In this document: one piece after another, positions 26,362 through 36,300 of the stretch | Layout of the letters: each line of letters begins with the position of its first letter | How positions within the stretch are numbered: the stretch's first letter is position 1 | DNA from: Maribacter algicola | GTDB lineage: Bacteria; Bacteroidota; Bacteroidia; Flavobacteriales; Flavobacteriaceae | Reading direction: 5' to 3' | DNA: 64,000 nt | NCBI RefSeq assembly: GCF_003933245.1 | Contig: NZ_QUSX01000001.1 | Coordinates: forward strand, 682,001-746,000 | Notes under the pieces: model-generated | What the model saw: only the letters and a program-made list of their open reading frames with translations | Told to the model about the DNA's origin: nothing | The model's database searches: none | Made by a program: the position numbers and the translations under genes

Positions 26362-27714
26362 ATGAAAGAAAACCTGAAATTTTGGGCAATATTGAAATTA
26401 GGGCCATTTCATAGTATTTTGACATCCCTTTTTGCTATGCTCTTTTGTACAGCAATACACTCCCAAAGGCAAAAGGACTCTTTAGAAATAATAAAACTCT
26501 TGGAAAAGGAAGGACTCACATGGCGACTGGGGGACAGGGAAGGACATGCAGAATGCTGGGAAGCTACTCCCAATGCCATCAATGTCATGTCCAGACCGGA
26601 TGGCAGCTTTATTGATATTCCCGTATCTGTAATGATAGATCCGCCTTCAAATATGATGGGCAATGGAGGGTTTGCTTTTCACAGCAACCACAGAATACGT
26701 ATTGATGGGAATTCTGCAACAGTAGGACATAATGAAGTTTCGGTGGACGTTCAAGGTAAAGAAAGCCTTTCCTATGAAGTCCGTTTTTTAGAAAAGTTCG
26801 ATGGTGAATGGAAGATGGTTGGCCAGTCCATGCATTTCTACGATCATCCACCTGAAAACAAAATAGATACGACCAGCTACATACAAACCGTAGACATTGA
26901 AACGGGTCTCATCGAAACCGTATTGAGCATAAACAACCATTTTGAGGCTCCAAATTGGCATCCGGATGGCCATCTCATAGTAAATAGCAAAGGATTGCTA
27001 TACACCTTGGATTTAAAAACAACGGATTTAAAAAAATTAGATACCGGTTTTGCCGATAAATGCAACAATGACCATGGCATTTCGCCAGATAATAAGTGGT
27101 TGGCCCTAAGCCACAACGACAAAGAAAACCCTTCCTCCAAATCCTATAAATCGGCCATCTTCATCATGCCCATAAAGGGCGGGGAACCAAAGCGCATAAC
27201 CGCTAACGTTCCTTCTTATTGGCATGGCTGGTCACCAAACGGAAAAACACTTGCCTATTGTGCGGAACGTAATGGCAATTATGACGTATATACTATTGGT
27301 GTCAATGGCGGCAAGGAAAAAAGACTTACCACTGCAGAGGGATTGGACGATGGCCCAGAGTATTCCCCAGATGGAAAGTATATCTACTTTAATTCCTACA
27401 GAACAGGACACATGCAAATTTGGAGGATGTTGGCCAATGGTAAAAGACCGGAACAGTTGACATTCGATGAAAATTCTAATTGGTTCCCGCACCCATCACC
27501 GGATGGAAAATGGATTGTCTATATCGCCTATACTACCGACCAAAAACAAAGTCACCTGTTTGGAAAACAGGTCAAACTCAGACTTATGGACTTGAAAACC
27601 AAGGAAATTCGAGATATTACCCCCGTTTTCTTTGGAGGCCAAGGAACCATTAATGTTCCATCTTGGAGTCCGGACAGTAAAAAGTTGGCCTTTGTGAGCT
27701 ATTCGGTCAATTAA
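26362..27714 (+). CDS. Exported NTF2-like domain fused to TolB-type beta-propeller
   Basis: 450 aa from the ATG at 26362, giving a normal-size signal region; an earlier ATG at 26326 adds 12 residues. Residues about 30-150 resemble a SnoaL/NTF2-like fold ([20 protein letters not shown]). From about residue 175 there are WD40-like/PD40 repeats, each with a SPDGK or similar turn (HPDGH, SPDNKW, SPNGKT, SPDGKY, SPDGKW, SPDSKK), making a six-bladed TolB-like propeller. Such proteins bind ligands or proteins in the periplasm; no catalytic residues are evident. Confidence 0.82.
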   Translation: MKENLKFWAILKLGPFHSILTSLFAMLFCTAIHSQRQKDSLEIIKLLEKEGLTWRLGDREGHAECWEATPNAINVMSRPDGSFIDIPVSVMIDPPSNMMGNGGFAFHSNHRIRIDGNSATVGHNEVSVDVQGKESLSYEVRFLEKFDGEWKMVGQSMHFYDHPPENKIDTTSYIQTVDIETGLIETVLSINNHFEAPNWHPDGHLIVNSKGLLYTLDLKTTDLKKLDTGFADKCNNDHGISPDNKWLALSHNDKENPSSKSYKSAIFIMPIKGGEPKRITANVPSYWHGWSPNGKTLAYCAERNGNYDVYTIGVNGGKEKRLTTAEGLDDGPEYSPDGKYIYFNSYRTGHMQIWRMLANGKRPEQLTFDENSNWFPHPSPDGKWIVYIAYTTDQKQSHLFGKQVKLRLMDLKTKEIRDITPVFFGGQGTINVPSWSPDSKKLAFVSYSVN

Positions 27715-27817
27715 AATCTTTGCTTTATCCTTCTATAATAAACTATTGCGCAAACACCTTATATCTTATGCGACCGTTCCTATTGTGCCAAAGGTATGGT
27801 GAAATTAAAAGTCGGCA

Positions 27818-29212
27818 CTAATAGACTATGCTGTCCGATGCCACGGGTGGCAAGGTATAATTACCATACTCCAAAATTGTTTTTCCTTCCCCAAGGGTAA
27901 GTGTGCCGGTTTTATCCGCCACGGTATTGAACAAAAACACTTTTTTCAATTGCCCGAAATTACCTAGTTTGGGCAAATGTTCTTCCTCAAAGCTTGTATG
28001 GGAGATATTAAGGCTTTTTAGATGTGGCAAGGATGCCAATAGCCCTATTTGGTCTCCAGTTATAAGGGTATTGTCTAGCTTTAAAATGGTAAGGTTGGGT
28101 AGGGACGCTAGTTTATTGAAAATAGCGTCCGAAATTTGAGTGCCTCCCAAATCCAACACTGCAATCTGCTCCTTAATGGGCAATAGATATTCAAAATTGG
28201 AATCCTCGAAACTTGGTAGGTTCAACGCCGACACTTTCAAATAATTGGTAATCCCACTGATGGCTTCCACATGTAGTCCGGTTTCTTTGACTTTTAAAAT
28301 ACTGTCCCTATGGGCTTCTTCAACGGTTGTATCCGGATAATCGAACTCCTTCGTTTTGGGAAAAAAGGATGCAAACAGCGATTTTTCCAAACCCATTTCC
28401 CCAATGGTCTTGTCAAAGGACATGCCGTTTTCAATCCAAACTCCGATCAAAGCCACTTCTTCCTTGGTCGGTTGTCTTTTTCCGTCGGGGGGCATATGCT
28501 TGTCGTCTTCCTTTGGTAGTTCCATCCTTTTAAAAAGATCGCTGCTTTCTGGGTGGTTGGCCTTTACTACAGGGGCATTTTCACCACTTGTCTCAATGCC
28601 CTCCCGCGTATTCAAAAGCAGATCGCCCTTTGCCTTTTTGGGGTTATGGCAACTCACGCAATTGTTGTTCAAAATGGGTTGTACAACATCGGTATAGAGT
28701 ATGGCATTTTGCCAATCCTCTTCGGATAGTACAATTTCCTTTTCCTCGAAAACTTCGTACCCAAGGGCAGCTTTTAGGGAATTGGGCAAAGGTTCTATCA
28801 AATAATCTTCTCCATGGGTAATGTTACCGCCCTGATGCCCGGTAAAGGATATCAGGATAAAAATAAGTCCGGCAAATGCGGCCGTAGGGATGTTTCCCAA
28901 GCGCTTAGCCAACGGAATTTCCCCAAGTCTCAGCCACATGATAAAACAAAATAGCGCAGTGGCGACACCGGACCAAAGATGCCATGCGACCGATTCGTAC
29001 GAAAAGCCTTCGCCCTGATATTGTAAATACCCGGTAAGGCAGGCCATCACAGCGGCAAAACCGGCCCATAAATAGATGGTGGCAATGACTTTTCCCAATT
29101 GCTTACGTTTACGGTCATAGACCTGAAGAAGTAGGCCAAGAATGATGAAACCGATTGGCAAGTGTACTATGAGCGGATGTAGCCTTCCCAGAAGTTGTTT
29201 TAATATATCCAT
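27818..29212 (-). CDS. Membrane DUF2231 - cytochrome c - leucine-rich-repeat protein
   Basis: 464 aa. Four hydrophobic helices in residues about 12-125 form a DUF2231-like membrane domain (LHPLIVHLPIGF). Then a Planctomycetes-type cytochrome c domain with heme motif CVSCH (Cys185, Cys188, His189) and probable axial Met240 (DKHMPPDG). Residues about 325-445 are leucine-rich repeats (VLDLGGTQISD, ILKLDNTLITG, SLNISHTSFEE). The layout suggests a periplasmic electron-transfer protein with a protein-docking surface. It is the last gene of a four-gene minus-strand set, 7 bp after the isomerase-like gene. Confidence 0.85.
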   Translation of the reverse strand: MDILKQLLGRLHPLIVHLPIGFIILGLLLQVYDRKRKQLGKVIATIYLWAGFAAVMACLTGYLQYQGEGFSYESVAWHLWSGVATALFCFIMWLRLGEIPLAKRLGNIPTAAFAGLIFILISFTGHQGGNITHGEDYLIEPLPNSLKAALGYEVFEEKEIVLSEEDWQNAILYTDVVQPILNNNCVSCHNPKKAKGDLLLNTREGIETSGENAPVVKANHPESSDLFKRMELPKEDDKHMPPDGKRQPTKEEVALIGVWIENGMSFDKTIGEMGLEKSLFASFFPKTKEFDYPDTTVEEAHRDSILKVKETGLHVEAISGITNYLKVSALNLPSFEDSNFEYLLPIKEQIAVLDLGGTQISDAIFNKLASLPNLTILKLDNTLITGDQIGLLASLPHLKSLNISHTSFEEEHLPKLGNFGQLKKVFLFNTVADKTGTLTLGEGKTILEYGNYTLPPVASDSIVY

Positions 29213-29219
29213 TCTTTAT

Positions 29220-30110
29220 CTACCGAAGCCCCAATCGCTCCTTGATTATTTTCATCATATATAAATTCGCCTGCCATTGATCGGACACAGGTATTTTTGT
29301 ATAAGGCAAGGTGGGCATATAGTTTGGAGGCCCAAACTCCGTTGTAAGCGTAAACGAATCGTGCGTTTTCCAATGCTTTCGAATCAACTCCTCCCAAATA
29401 TCCAAATGTCTCTCCACGGCCAATTTCCATTCGGGTGCCCTGGGGTCGTTGACCTGCGGTCCTTCGGCATGGCCCACCCTAGCATGCAAGTGACCTGAAC
29501 GTGATATCACCTCCTTTAAATCCTCCCCGTTGTTTTCCAACAACGACTCATGGACGACCATCCAGTGGCTGATATCAAGGTTCAATTTTAGTTCTGGGAT
29601 TTGGGAAAGATAGTTTTGGGTATCGGGCAGGTTAAAACTGAATCGACCCCGGTGGGTTTCATGGTAAATTGGAATATCGTGCTTCTTGGAAATTTTATTC
29701 GCTACCTCTATAAAGGCCTTGTTCTGTTCAAATGAAAAAAAGTCGCTCCCAGTATGGCAATTGATGTACATAGGGGACAAAGCGACCAATTTTTCAAGAT
29801 GATTTTCATACGCTTTTAGGCTTTCTTCAAATGGCAGGGACTTATTGGTTCCGTTCAGGAAACCAACCAGCAGCCCATGTTTGCTAAGGGCTTCCATAAG
29901 CTCCTTTTGTTCCTTTTCGGTACCCGGCAGCCAAACTTCTATTCCGTCATAGCCCGCCGCTTTTGTCCTTTCACAGAATGCATCCATGGTATCAGTGCGG
30001 CCCCAATCGGTTTGGAAGAAAAGTACCTTTTTTTCAACTTGGGCCATACCTTTCATACTAAGCAGCGATGATATTGCTAAAATTATGGCCAAGTAACGTG
30101 AAGCGTTCAT
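29220..30110 (-). CDS. Exported sugar phosphate isomerase/epimerase-like TIM barrel
   Basis: 296 aa from the ATG at 30108-30110, which opens a proper signal peptide (MNASRYLAIILAISSLLSMKGMA); a longer frame upstream would bury it and overlap the DUF1501 gene. Xylose-isomerase-like/AP-endonuclease-2 barrel: YDGIEVWLPG, YINCHTGSDFFS, PIYHETHRGR, LNLDISHWMVV and LTTEFGPPNY carry the usual Glu/His/Asp metal ligands. Periplasmic location suggests action on free sugars or keto-sugars rather than phosphates. Lies between the DUF1501 and DUF2231 genes in one operon. Confidence 0.85.
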   Translation of the reverse strand: MNASRYLAIILAISSLLSMKGMAQVEKKVLFFQTDWGRTDTMDAFCERTKAAGYDGIEVWLPGTEKEQKELMEALSKHGLLVGFLNGTNKSLPFEESLKAYENHLEKLVALSPMYINCHTGSDFFSFEQNKAFIEVANKISKKHDIPIYHETHRGRFSFNLPDTQNYLSQIPELKLNLDISHWMVVHESLLENNGEDLKEVISRSGHLHARVGHAEGPQVNDPRAPEWKLAVERHLDIWEELIRKHWKTHDSFTLTTEFGPPNYMPTLPYTKIPVSDQWQANLYMMKIIKERLGLR

Positions 30111-30144
30111 AAACTCTAATTTATTGATTCCGAAATTTTCATTA

Positions 30145-31662
30145 TCAGGCCAGGATTTGATGGATGACCTCGCCCTCCACATCCGTCAACCGGAAAGGCC
30201 TTCCTTGAAAATCGAAGGTAAACTGTTCGTGGTCGAAGCCCAATAGGTGCAAAATAGTGGCATGCACATCGTGCACCGATACCCTACCGTCCACACCAGA
30301 GAATCCAATTGCATCGGTCTGCCCGTGCGACGCCCCTTTTTTGATTCCGCCACCTGCCATCCACATGGTAAAGGCGTCGCCATGATGGTCCCTTCCTTTA
30401 AAGCCCATGGTCTTTCCTTCCCTGTTTTCCTGCATCGGCGTCCTCCCAAATTCACCGCCCCAAACGACCAAGGTGTCCTCCAACAAACCTCGTTGTTTCA
30501 GGTCCAACAACAACGCGCTCATCGGCCTGTCTATCTCCCTACACTTGTTTTTCAATCCTAGGTCCACGGCGGTACTTGGGTCCGTGCCATGGGCGTCCCA
30601 GCCCCAATCGAACAACTGGACGAAACGAACACCGTCCTCCACCAGTTTTCTTGCCAAAAGGCAATTGTTCGCAAAGGATTCCTTACCGGGTTCCACACCG
30701 TACATTTCCTTGATATAATCGGGCTCATTGTTTATGTTCATAACCTCCGGAACGGCAATTTGCATTCTGTAGGCCATTTCATATTGGTTGATACGGGCCA
30801 GAATTTCAGGGTCGGCATATTTGGCGTATTCCTTTTTATTGATCTCGTTGATGGCCTGTAGGGTCTTCTTCTTTAGGTCACGCGTGATTCCATCAGGATC
30901 TTCTATATACAGCACCGGGTCTCCTTTGGACCGGCATTGCACCCCTTGGTATACCGATGGCAAAAAGCCGCTTCCCCAAACACTTTTTCCAGCACTTGGT
31001 GCTTTTCCTCCCGAAGTAAGCACTACAAAACCGGGAAGGTTCTGGTTTTCCGAACCGAGACCATAGGTGACCCATGAACCGATACTGGGCCTACCCAACC
31101 TTGGACTGCCGGTATGCATGAACAATTGCGCCGGACCGTGATTGAACTGGTCCGTATGCACGGCCTTCAAAAAAGCGACCTCGTCAACTACCTTCTTAAA
31201 ATGGGGCAGGTTGTCCGATACCCAATTCCCGGATTCTCCCTCCTGCTTGAAAGTTGCCTGTGGCCCCAATAATTTTGGGGTACCGCGGATGAAGGCAAAT
31301 TTCTTTCCTTCCAAAAGCGATTGGGGACATTCTTGATTGTTCAATTTGGCCAGTTCCGGTTTGTAGTCGAACATCTCCAATTGGGAAGGGGCCCCGGCCA
31401 TGTGCAAATAAATAACGTTCTTCACACGGGGCGAAAAAGGTGGTGGCAACGTAGCCAAGGGATTTAGATCACGTTCTGTGAAACCGGAGGCTGCGCCCGA
31501 TGCTTTTTTTGGAGGGCCCAAGGGATCGCATCCCATAAAAATGGAGCCAAGGGCGAGACCGCCCATACCGGTGGCGCATTGTTTAATGAAATGGCGTCTT
31601 GTCTTGACCTCCAGTTCCCGTTGAATCTTTTCTGCTATAAGTCTATCGATATTGGGCTTCAT
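30145..31662 (-). CDS. DUF1501 protein (sulfatase/alkaline-phosphatase-fold) with Tat-type signal
   Basis: 505 aa. Signal KTRRHFIKQCATGMGGLAL has twin Arg at residues 22-23, and Cys45 (FMGC) could be lipidated. DUF1501 hallmarks: NVIYLHMAGAPSQLEMFDYKP near the start, VVWGGEFGRTPMQE, and GRDHHGDAFTMWMAGGG near the end. These proteins nearly always sit next to DUF1549/DUF1553 cytochromes, as here (21 bp downstream of one). Their biochemical role is unknown; the fold suggests hydrolysis or binding of sulfate or phosphate esters. Confidence 0.92.
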   Translation of the reverse strand: MKPNIDRLIAEKIQRELEVKTRRHFIKQCATGMGGLALGSIFMGCDPLGPPKKASGAASGFTERDLNPLATLPPPFSPRVKNVIYLHMAGAPSQLEMFDYKPELAKLNNQECPQSLLEGKKFAFIRGTPKLLGPQATFKQEGESGNWVSDNLPHFKKVVDEVAFLKAVHTDQFNHGPAQLFMHTGSPRLGRPSIGSWVTYGLGSENQNLPGFVVLTSGGKAPSAGKSVWGSGFLPSVYQGVQCRSKGDPVLYIEDPDGITRDLKKKTLQAINEINKKEYAKYADPEILARINQYEMAYRMQIAVPEVMNINNEPDYIKEMYGVEPGKESFANNCLLARKLVEDGVRFVQLFDWGWDAHGTDPSTAVDLGLKNKCREIDRPMSALLLDLKQRGLLEDTLVVWGGEFGRTPMQENREGKTMGFKGRDHHGDAFTMWMAGGGIKKGASHGQTDAIGFSGVDGRVSVHDVHATILHLLGFDHEQFTFDFQGRPFRLTDVEGEVIHQILA

Positions 31663-31683
31663 ATTCCTACTGATACATTTTAA

Positions 31684-34425
31684 TTATGCCTTGGTCAAAA
31701 ATTCGTCCAGGTTCATGATGGCATTGGCCACTACGGTCAAGGCCGCTATTCTGTTTGACGGTCTTTCGCTCAGGCCCAAAAAATTTAGTTCCGTTTCCAT
31801 TCCCGATTCAAAATCCATCAGGGCATCGTCATAAAGAGTTTTCAGCACGACCAGTTTTTCTTGATCGATCTTGGAGAGGGTCGCCTTTTCAAATCCCCAT
31901 GCAATTCCTTCTTCCACATTGTCCCTGTCCATCATTTTGGCAAATTCAAAGGCCGCTTCCAAATAAACGGGGTCGTTCATGGTGACCAAGGCCTGTAAGG
32001 GGGTATTGGTGACGGTTCTGCGGATGGTGCAGACCTCCCGGCTACCGGCATCAAAGGTTATAAAGGAAGGATACGGGCTGGTCCTTTTCAGATAGGTATA
32101 AATGGCCCTTCTATACCTGTCCTCGCCCTTGCTTTCCACCCAACTTTCATTGCTGTAAACGGATTGCCAGACACCATCGGGTTGCGGGGGCATGACACCC
32201 GGGCCGTACATCTTGTCGCTCAACAGGCCAGAAACCGCCAATGCCTGATCTCGTATCTGTTCTGCCGATAACCGTATCCTGGGGCCGCGGGCATACAATT
32301 CATTGTGGGGATCCTTTTGGTACATATCCGGTGTCGCAACGGAACTTTGTCTGTATGTACCTGACATTACGATTTCCTTGACGAGCAATTTGATATGCCA
32401 CTCTTGTTCGTTCATAAAACGTAAGGACAGCCAATCCAGCAATGCCGGATGGCTTGGTGGATCGGACTGGGTTCCCATATCTTCCAGGGAAACAACGATC
32501 CCCCTTCCAAAAATCTGATGCCACACCCTGTTTACCAAGGTTCTGGCGGTCAAAGGATTCTCCTTGCTGACCAACCACTTGGACATCCCCAAACGGTTCT
32601 CAGGCCATTCCGGTGAAAACGGGTTCAAGGATTTGGGCGTTCCCGGTCGCACCGTATCGCCAAGGGTCATCCAACTGCCCCGCTCAAAGATCTGTGTCGC
32701 CCTCGCCATTTGTTCGTTATTTTCGACCATAATGGGCAGTTTATCGGTTTTGGCATTCAACAGATCCAAAAAGGTTTCGTTCACTTGGTCATGGCCGGGC
32801 TTGTTCGATCCGGGTATATCTTCCAAAAAGGCGAACCAAGTTATGAAGCTGGTGGAAACCTGCTCCTTTATGTTATCGTTCGTTGCCTCGATGTATAGAT
32901 CGACCGGCCCATCGATTGGTTTGAAAGGTATCCTTCGGATAGACCTGCCCTCCATTTTATCGATTTTGAACCGGGCCAGTATTTGGCCCTGGGCATCGTT
33001 CTGCCGTACGGTCATTACAGTACCGTTCAAAGGGGCACTGTATTCCATATACATATAGGATGCCCCGTTGGTATGGATGTTTTTAAGTTCACAGGAACCG
33101 TCTTTCCAAAGGGCAAGATATTTGGTGTCCGCAAGCTCCCCCTTCACAAAGTTCTTGGCATTGTGCGCCAAATATTTAGGTTCCTTAAAAAGAAGAAAGT
33201 CGGCATACTTTTGGGCCGTTCTTTGGTTGCCGTACTCCTGTATCCAAGAAAGGACCTCCTCCCTGCTTTTTAATTGTGCTTCATCAAAAAAGCGGATGTT
33301 AGGACTTTCGTCCGGGGTATCCTCGTCCCGTGTATTGTTAAAAAAGGCGAGACTTTTATAATATTCCTCAAATTTGAAGGGGTCATAGGGATGGGAGTGA
33401 CATTGTACGCACTCCATCGTAGTACTTTGCCAAACGGAATAGGTAGTGTTCACACGGTCCATTACCGCGGCCACTCGAAACTCCTCGTCGTCCGTACCGC
33501 CCTCATCATTGTTCATAGTGTTCCTGTGAAACGCCGTGGCGATCAATTGGTCCACGGAAGGATCTGGCAATAGGTCGCCCGCCAACTGCTCTATGGTAAA
33601 CTGATCATAGGGCATATCTTTGTTGAAGGCGTCTATGACCCAATCCCTGTAGCGCCACATGGTTCTTCCATTGTCCTTTTCATAGCCCTTTGTATCCGCA
33701 TACCTGGCCAGGTCCAGCCACCAGCTAGCCCATTTTTCGCCAAAGGTCTTTTGGGACAACAAGGTGTCCACCACATTCTCATAGCTAAGTTTTCCATCGA
33801 TAAAATCGCTATATAGTTTTTCCGAAGGTGGCAGGCCCGTAATGTCAAAGGCCAGTCTTCTTATCAGGACATGTTCGTCGGCAGGGACATTTGGTGAAAT
33901 TCCTTTATTTTCCAACCGGGCCAACACAAAGTTGTCGATCTCGTTTTGTAAAAAACCGTCCACGCCTTCGTCTACCATACCCGCTTTTTGCGTAATTGGC
34001 GGTACAGCCACTTCCTTTGGTAAGGAGTACGCCCAGTGCTCCCCCCATTTGGCACCTTGGTCTATCCATTTTGAAAGTAGTTCGATTTCCTCCTCCGTCA
34101 ATCTTGGTTTCTCATAGGGCATCCTAAGTTCAGGGTCCTCTTCCTTCAACCGTTTGATAAATTCACTGCCGGAGGCATCCCCGGGGATTATGGCAGGTTT
34201 CCCGGATTCCGTAGCGGCAAAGGCCTCTTCCTCAAAAAGTAGGCTGAAACCCCCACTTTTCTTGACCCCACCATGACAGGTGATACACTTGGTGTTCAAG
34301 ATGGGTTTTATCTGCGTGCTGAAATCAACCTGATCGGAAGCAGTATTACAGGAATACAAAAGACCACTAAGGATGCATAAAAATAACGCCCTTAACCCTT
34401 TATTGTATATACTTTGATTATGCAT
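31684..34425 (-). CDS. Planctomycetes-type cytochrome c / DUF1549 / DUF1553 lipoprotein
   Basis: 913 aa. Lipoprotein signal with Cys26 (LLYSC). Heme motif CITCH (Cys47, Cys50, His51) lies in an N-terminal PSCyt1 domain. DUF1549 follows at about residues 150-360 (FVLARLENKGISPN, WASWWLDLARYADT) and DUF1553 in the last third (NPLTARTLVNRVWHQIFGRGIV, TPLQALVTMNDPVYLEAA). First gene of the four-gene set with DUF1501, a TIM barrel and DUF2231/cyt c. Probably part of a periplasmic oxidation or desulfation complex; the reaction is undescribed as far as I know. Confidence 0.93.
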   Translation of the reverse strand: MHNQSIYNKGLRALFLCILSGLLYSCNTASDQVDFSTQIKPILNTKCITCHGGVKKSGGFSLLFEEEAFAATESGKPAIIPGDASGSEFIKRLKEEDPELRMPYEKPRLTEEEIELLSKWIDQGAKWGEHWAYSLPKEVAVPPITQKAGMVDEGVDGFLQNEIDNFVLARLENKGISPNVPADEHVLIRRLAFDITGLPPSEKLYSDFIDGKLSYENVVDTLLSQKTFGEKWASWWLDLARYADTKGYEKDNGRTMWRYRDWVIDAFNKDMPYDQFTIEQLAGDLLPDPSVDQLIATAFHRNTMNNDEGGTDDEEFRVAAVMDRVNTTYSVWQSTTMECVQCHSHPYDPFKFEEYYKSLAFFNNTRDEDTPDESPNIRFFDEAQLKSREEVLSWIQEYGNQRTAQKYADFLLFKEPKYLAHNAKNFVKGELADTKYLALWKDGSCELKNIHTNGASYMYMEYSAPLNGTVMTVRQNDAQGQILARFKIDKMEGRSIRRIPFKPIDGPVDLYIEATNDNIKEQVSTSFITWFAFLEDIPGSNKPGHDQVNETFLDLLNAKTDKLPIMVENNEQMARATQIFERGSWMTLGDTVRPGTPKSLNPFSPEWPENRLGMSKWLVSKENPLTARTLVNRVWHQIFGRGIVVSLEDMGTQSDPPSHPALLDWLSLRFMNEQEWHIKLLVKEIVMSGTYRQSSVATPDMYQKDPHNELYARGPRIRLSAEQIRDQALAVSGLLSDKMYGPGVMPPQPDGVWQSVYSNESWVESKGEDRYRRAIYTYLKRTSPYPSFITFDAGSREVCTIRRTVTNTPLQALVTMNDPVYLEAAFEFAKMMDRDNVEEGIAWGFEKATLSKIDQEKLVVLKTLYDDALMDFESGMETELNFLGLSERPSNRIAALTVVANAIMNLDEFLTKA

Positions 34426-35059
34426 GTCTTAATCCGGTTAATTTACTAAAAGATACTAAAACTGTCGTTTAAACCTGTTTCAAAATCCAAGGTTAATATT
34501 ACCAAATTATTCAAAAAAAAATATGGATAAATCAACTGCATGTATGGATAAGATGTAACCTATATAATTTAACCTGTTATATTTGACACCCAAAAAAATC
34601 CTTTTATTGTATTCAGCAATAAAATTAGCTCGTACCAATTGTATAAAGCCTATTTACTTAACTGCCTTAACTAAAATAGCCACATTTATTGTTATTCTTT
34701 ACGAATAAAAGGTGAGCGACAAAAAAATATTAAGAAGTCATTGTAAATCCATTTTGGATACCCTCTAATAAAAAAAATTATCTGTTTGCGACTATATGGG
34801 TTAATATAAAAGCGAGTTTTGTTAACTAAAACTAACAAACTCCTACTTCAGGTACAACATTATTTCTAATAATGGATTTGTTATGCTGATAGTAAGCGCA
34901 AACAAAAAAGCCGAGACATAAATCTCGGCTTTTCCCTTGTACTCGAGGTGGGAAAATCAACTTCATACCATATGAAACCATATTGATACAAATTCTTGTA
35001 AATCAATATTTTAAAATGTTAAAAATTTGTTTCTCTTTACCTTTTACACCTATTTTTAG
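34426..35059. other. AT-rich non-coding region upstream of the dead recombinase
   Basis: No reading frame with coding character. Contents are AT-rich DNA, one strong hairpin at 34906-34933, and just after it (34940-34965) a stretch reading TACTCGAGGTGGGAAAATCAAC, which looks like a worn copy of the 3' end of a minus-strand tRNA gene. This is where an integrative element could once have inserted. Confidence 0.5.
34906..34933. terminator. Strong hairpin, AAAAGCCGAGA/TCTCGGCTTTT
   Basis: Perfect 11-bp stem (34906-34916 and 34923-34933) with a 6-nt loop and A/T-runs, the form of an intrinsic, possibly bidirectional terminator. No intact gene ends beside it; the neighbouring tRNA-like remnant may be its former partner. 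Confidence 0.7.
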
Positions 35060-36137
35060 ATGAAAACCGTCACTTTTATGTCTGTACATTTAATAAGTAG
35101 GAAGCTAAAATCTGGAGAACAAAGTTTGTATTGAGATTACATCACAATTGAGAATGATGGCGAGAATTTCTCAAAATACGATTATCGCCAAAAGATGCTG
35201 ACAGATTTGAAAAGAATAGATTGGCCGACAAAATAAGAGCAAATCGGGAGTTAGAAATTCTATCAGACAAAACAGGTCATGTTACCCAACATCTTAAAAA
35301 CCAAAATTTCAATTTATTCGCTGAACACTACATCAAAACACATAAGTTTAAAGACATACGAATTGTGGCCAGTGCTGTTGAAAAATTTAAACTTACAATA
35401 GACAACCCAAGGTTGAAAATTTCGAAGATTAACCCAACTATAATGGAAACTTTCAAAGACTATTTGTTACATGATGCGGGACTTGCTGGAGAAACGGCTC
35501 ATAATTACTTTATACGATTCAAAAAAGTACTCAAATCAGCTAAAATTCAAGGATACTTGAAATTTATGCCTACGGATGATATCCAGTTTTCGAATCCAAA
35601 TAAAGATGATTCCTTAAGGAAACAAGTTCTAGATGCAGAAGAATTGTGAATTCTTGCCAAAACACGCTGCGGTAATCCGGAAGTAAAAAAAGCCTTTTTA
35701 TTCGCCTGTTATACTTCCTTGGGCTTCGCAGAAATATGAGAGTTAACTTAGGCAAATATCAATAAATGTCGTTTGATTACACATCGCAAAAAGGCAGGTG
35801 AACTCATCAACGACTGTCTAAACACTACTGCATTATCTATACTTGGTACCCCTCAACGGAAAGACGAATTTGTATTCGATGTACAAAATTTCAGTATAAA
35901 TCGCCTCAACAAGACAATTAACTATTGGGTACAACGTGAGGAAATTAATAAACATATAACCTTCCATTGTGCTAAACATACTTTTGCCTGTTTACTTCTC
36001 TTGTATGGTGCAAACTTAAAGACCGTGGCTGATGCTATGGGACATAGCTCCACTAAAGCACCCTAAAAAATTTGAACTTAATCAATAAGCTACAAGATGA
36101 GGCCATTGATAACCTTCCAGCTTTAGAAATTGCTTAA
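35060..36137 (+). pseudogene. Decayed tyrosine recombinase (integrative-element integrase)
   Basis: Reading across frames recovers a whole Bacteroidota-type tyrosine recombinase. The N-terminus MKTVTFMSVHLISRKLKSGE starts at 35060. A core-binding domain follows with LSPKDADRFEKNRLADKI and LAGETAHNYFIRFKKVLKSA, then the catalytic part with VKKAFLFACYTSLGF, HITFHCAKHTFACLLL and VADAMGHSSTK. Lesions include TGA at 35132, a frameshift near 35160-35170, in-frame stops at 35647-35649 and in the 35730-35755 region, a stop after GHSSTKAP, and another frameshift before the tail (LINKLQDEAIDNLPALEIA, stop 36135-36137). The box-II Arg (usually ARHTFA) is Lys. The gene is clearly dead. Confidence 0.9.
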
Positions 36138-36300
36138 TCTTTGGTAAGGTCGGGCTTCGTGACGATATAATAGACAGATGGATTTTTCAGACTTTAATCT
36201 GTCATTGGAGGTATCTAACATAACTATTAACCTAGTGTAGAAACACATTCTAACTTGCGATTAAATTATTTCAGCTTTTTTTTAATGACGTGATCGTTTC

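Noticed and set aside
30111..30182. N-terminal extension of the TIM-barrel isomerase-like gene
   Set aside because: It would hide a clear signal peptide and overlap the DUF1501 gene; the ATG at 30108-30110 is better.
32564..33361. Plus-strand frames inside the DUF1549/DUF1553 gene
   Set aside because: Antisense shadows of a well-supported 913-residue protein.
34934..34975. Intact tRNA gene
   Set aside because: Only a worn 3'-end-like stretch is visible; no acceptor, D- or anticodon arms can be folded by eye.
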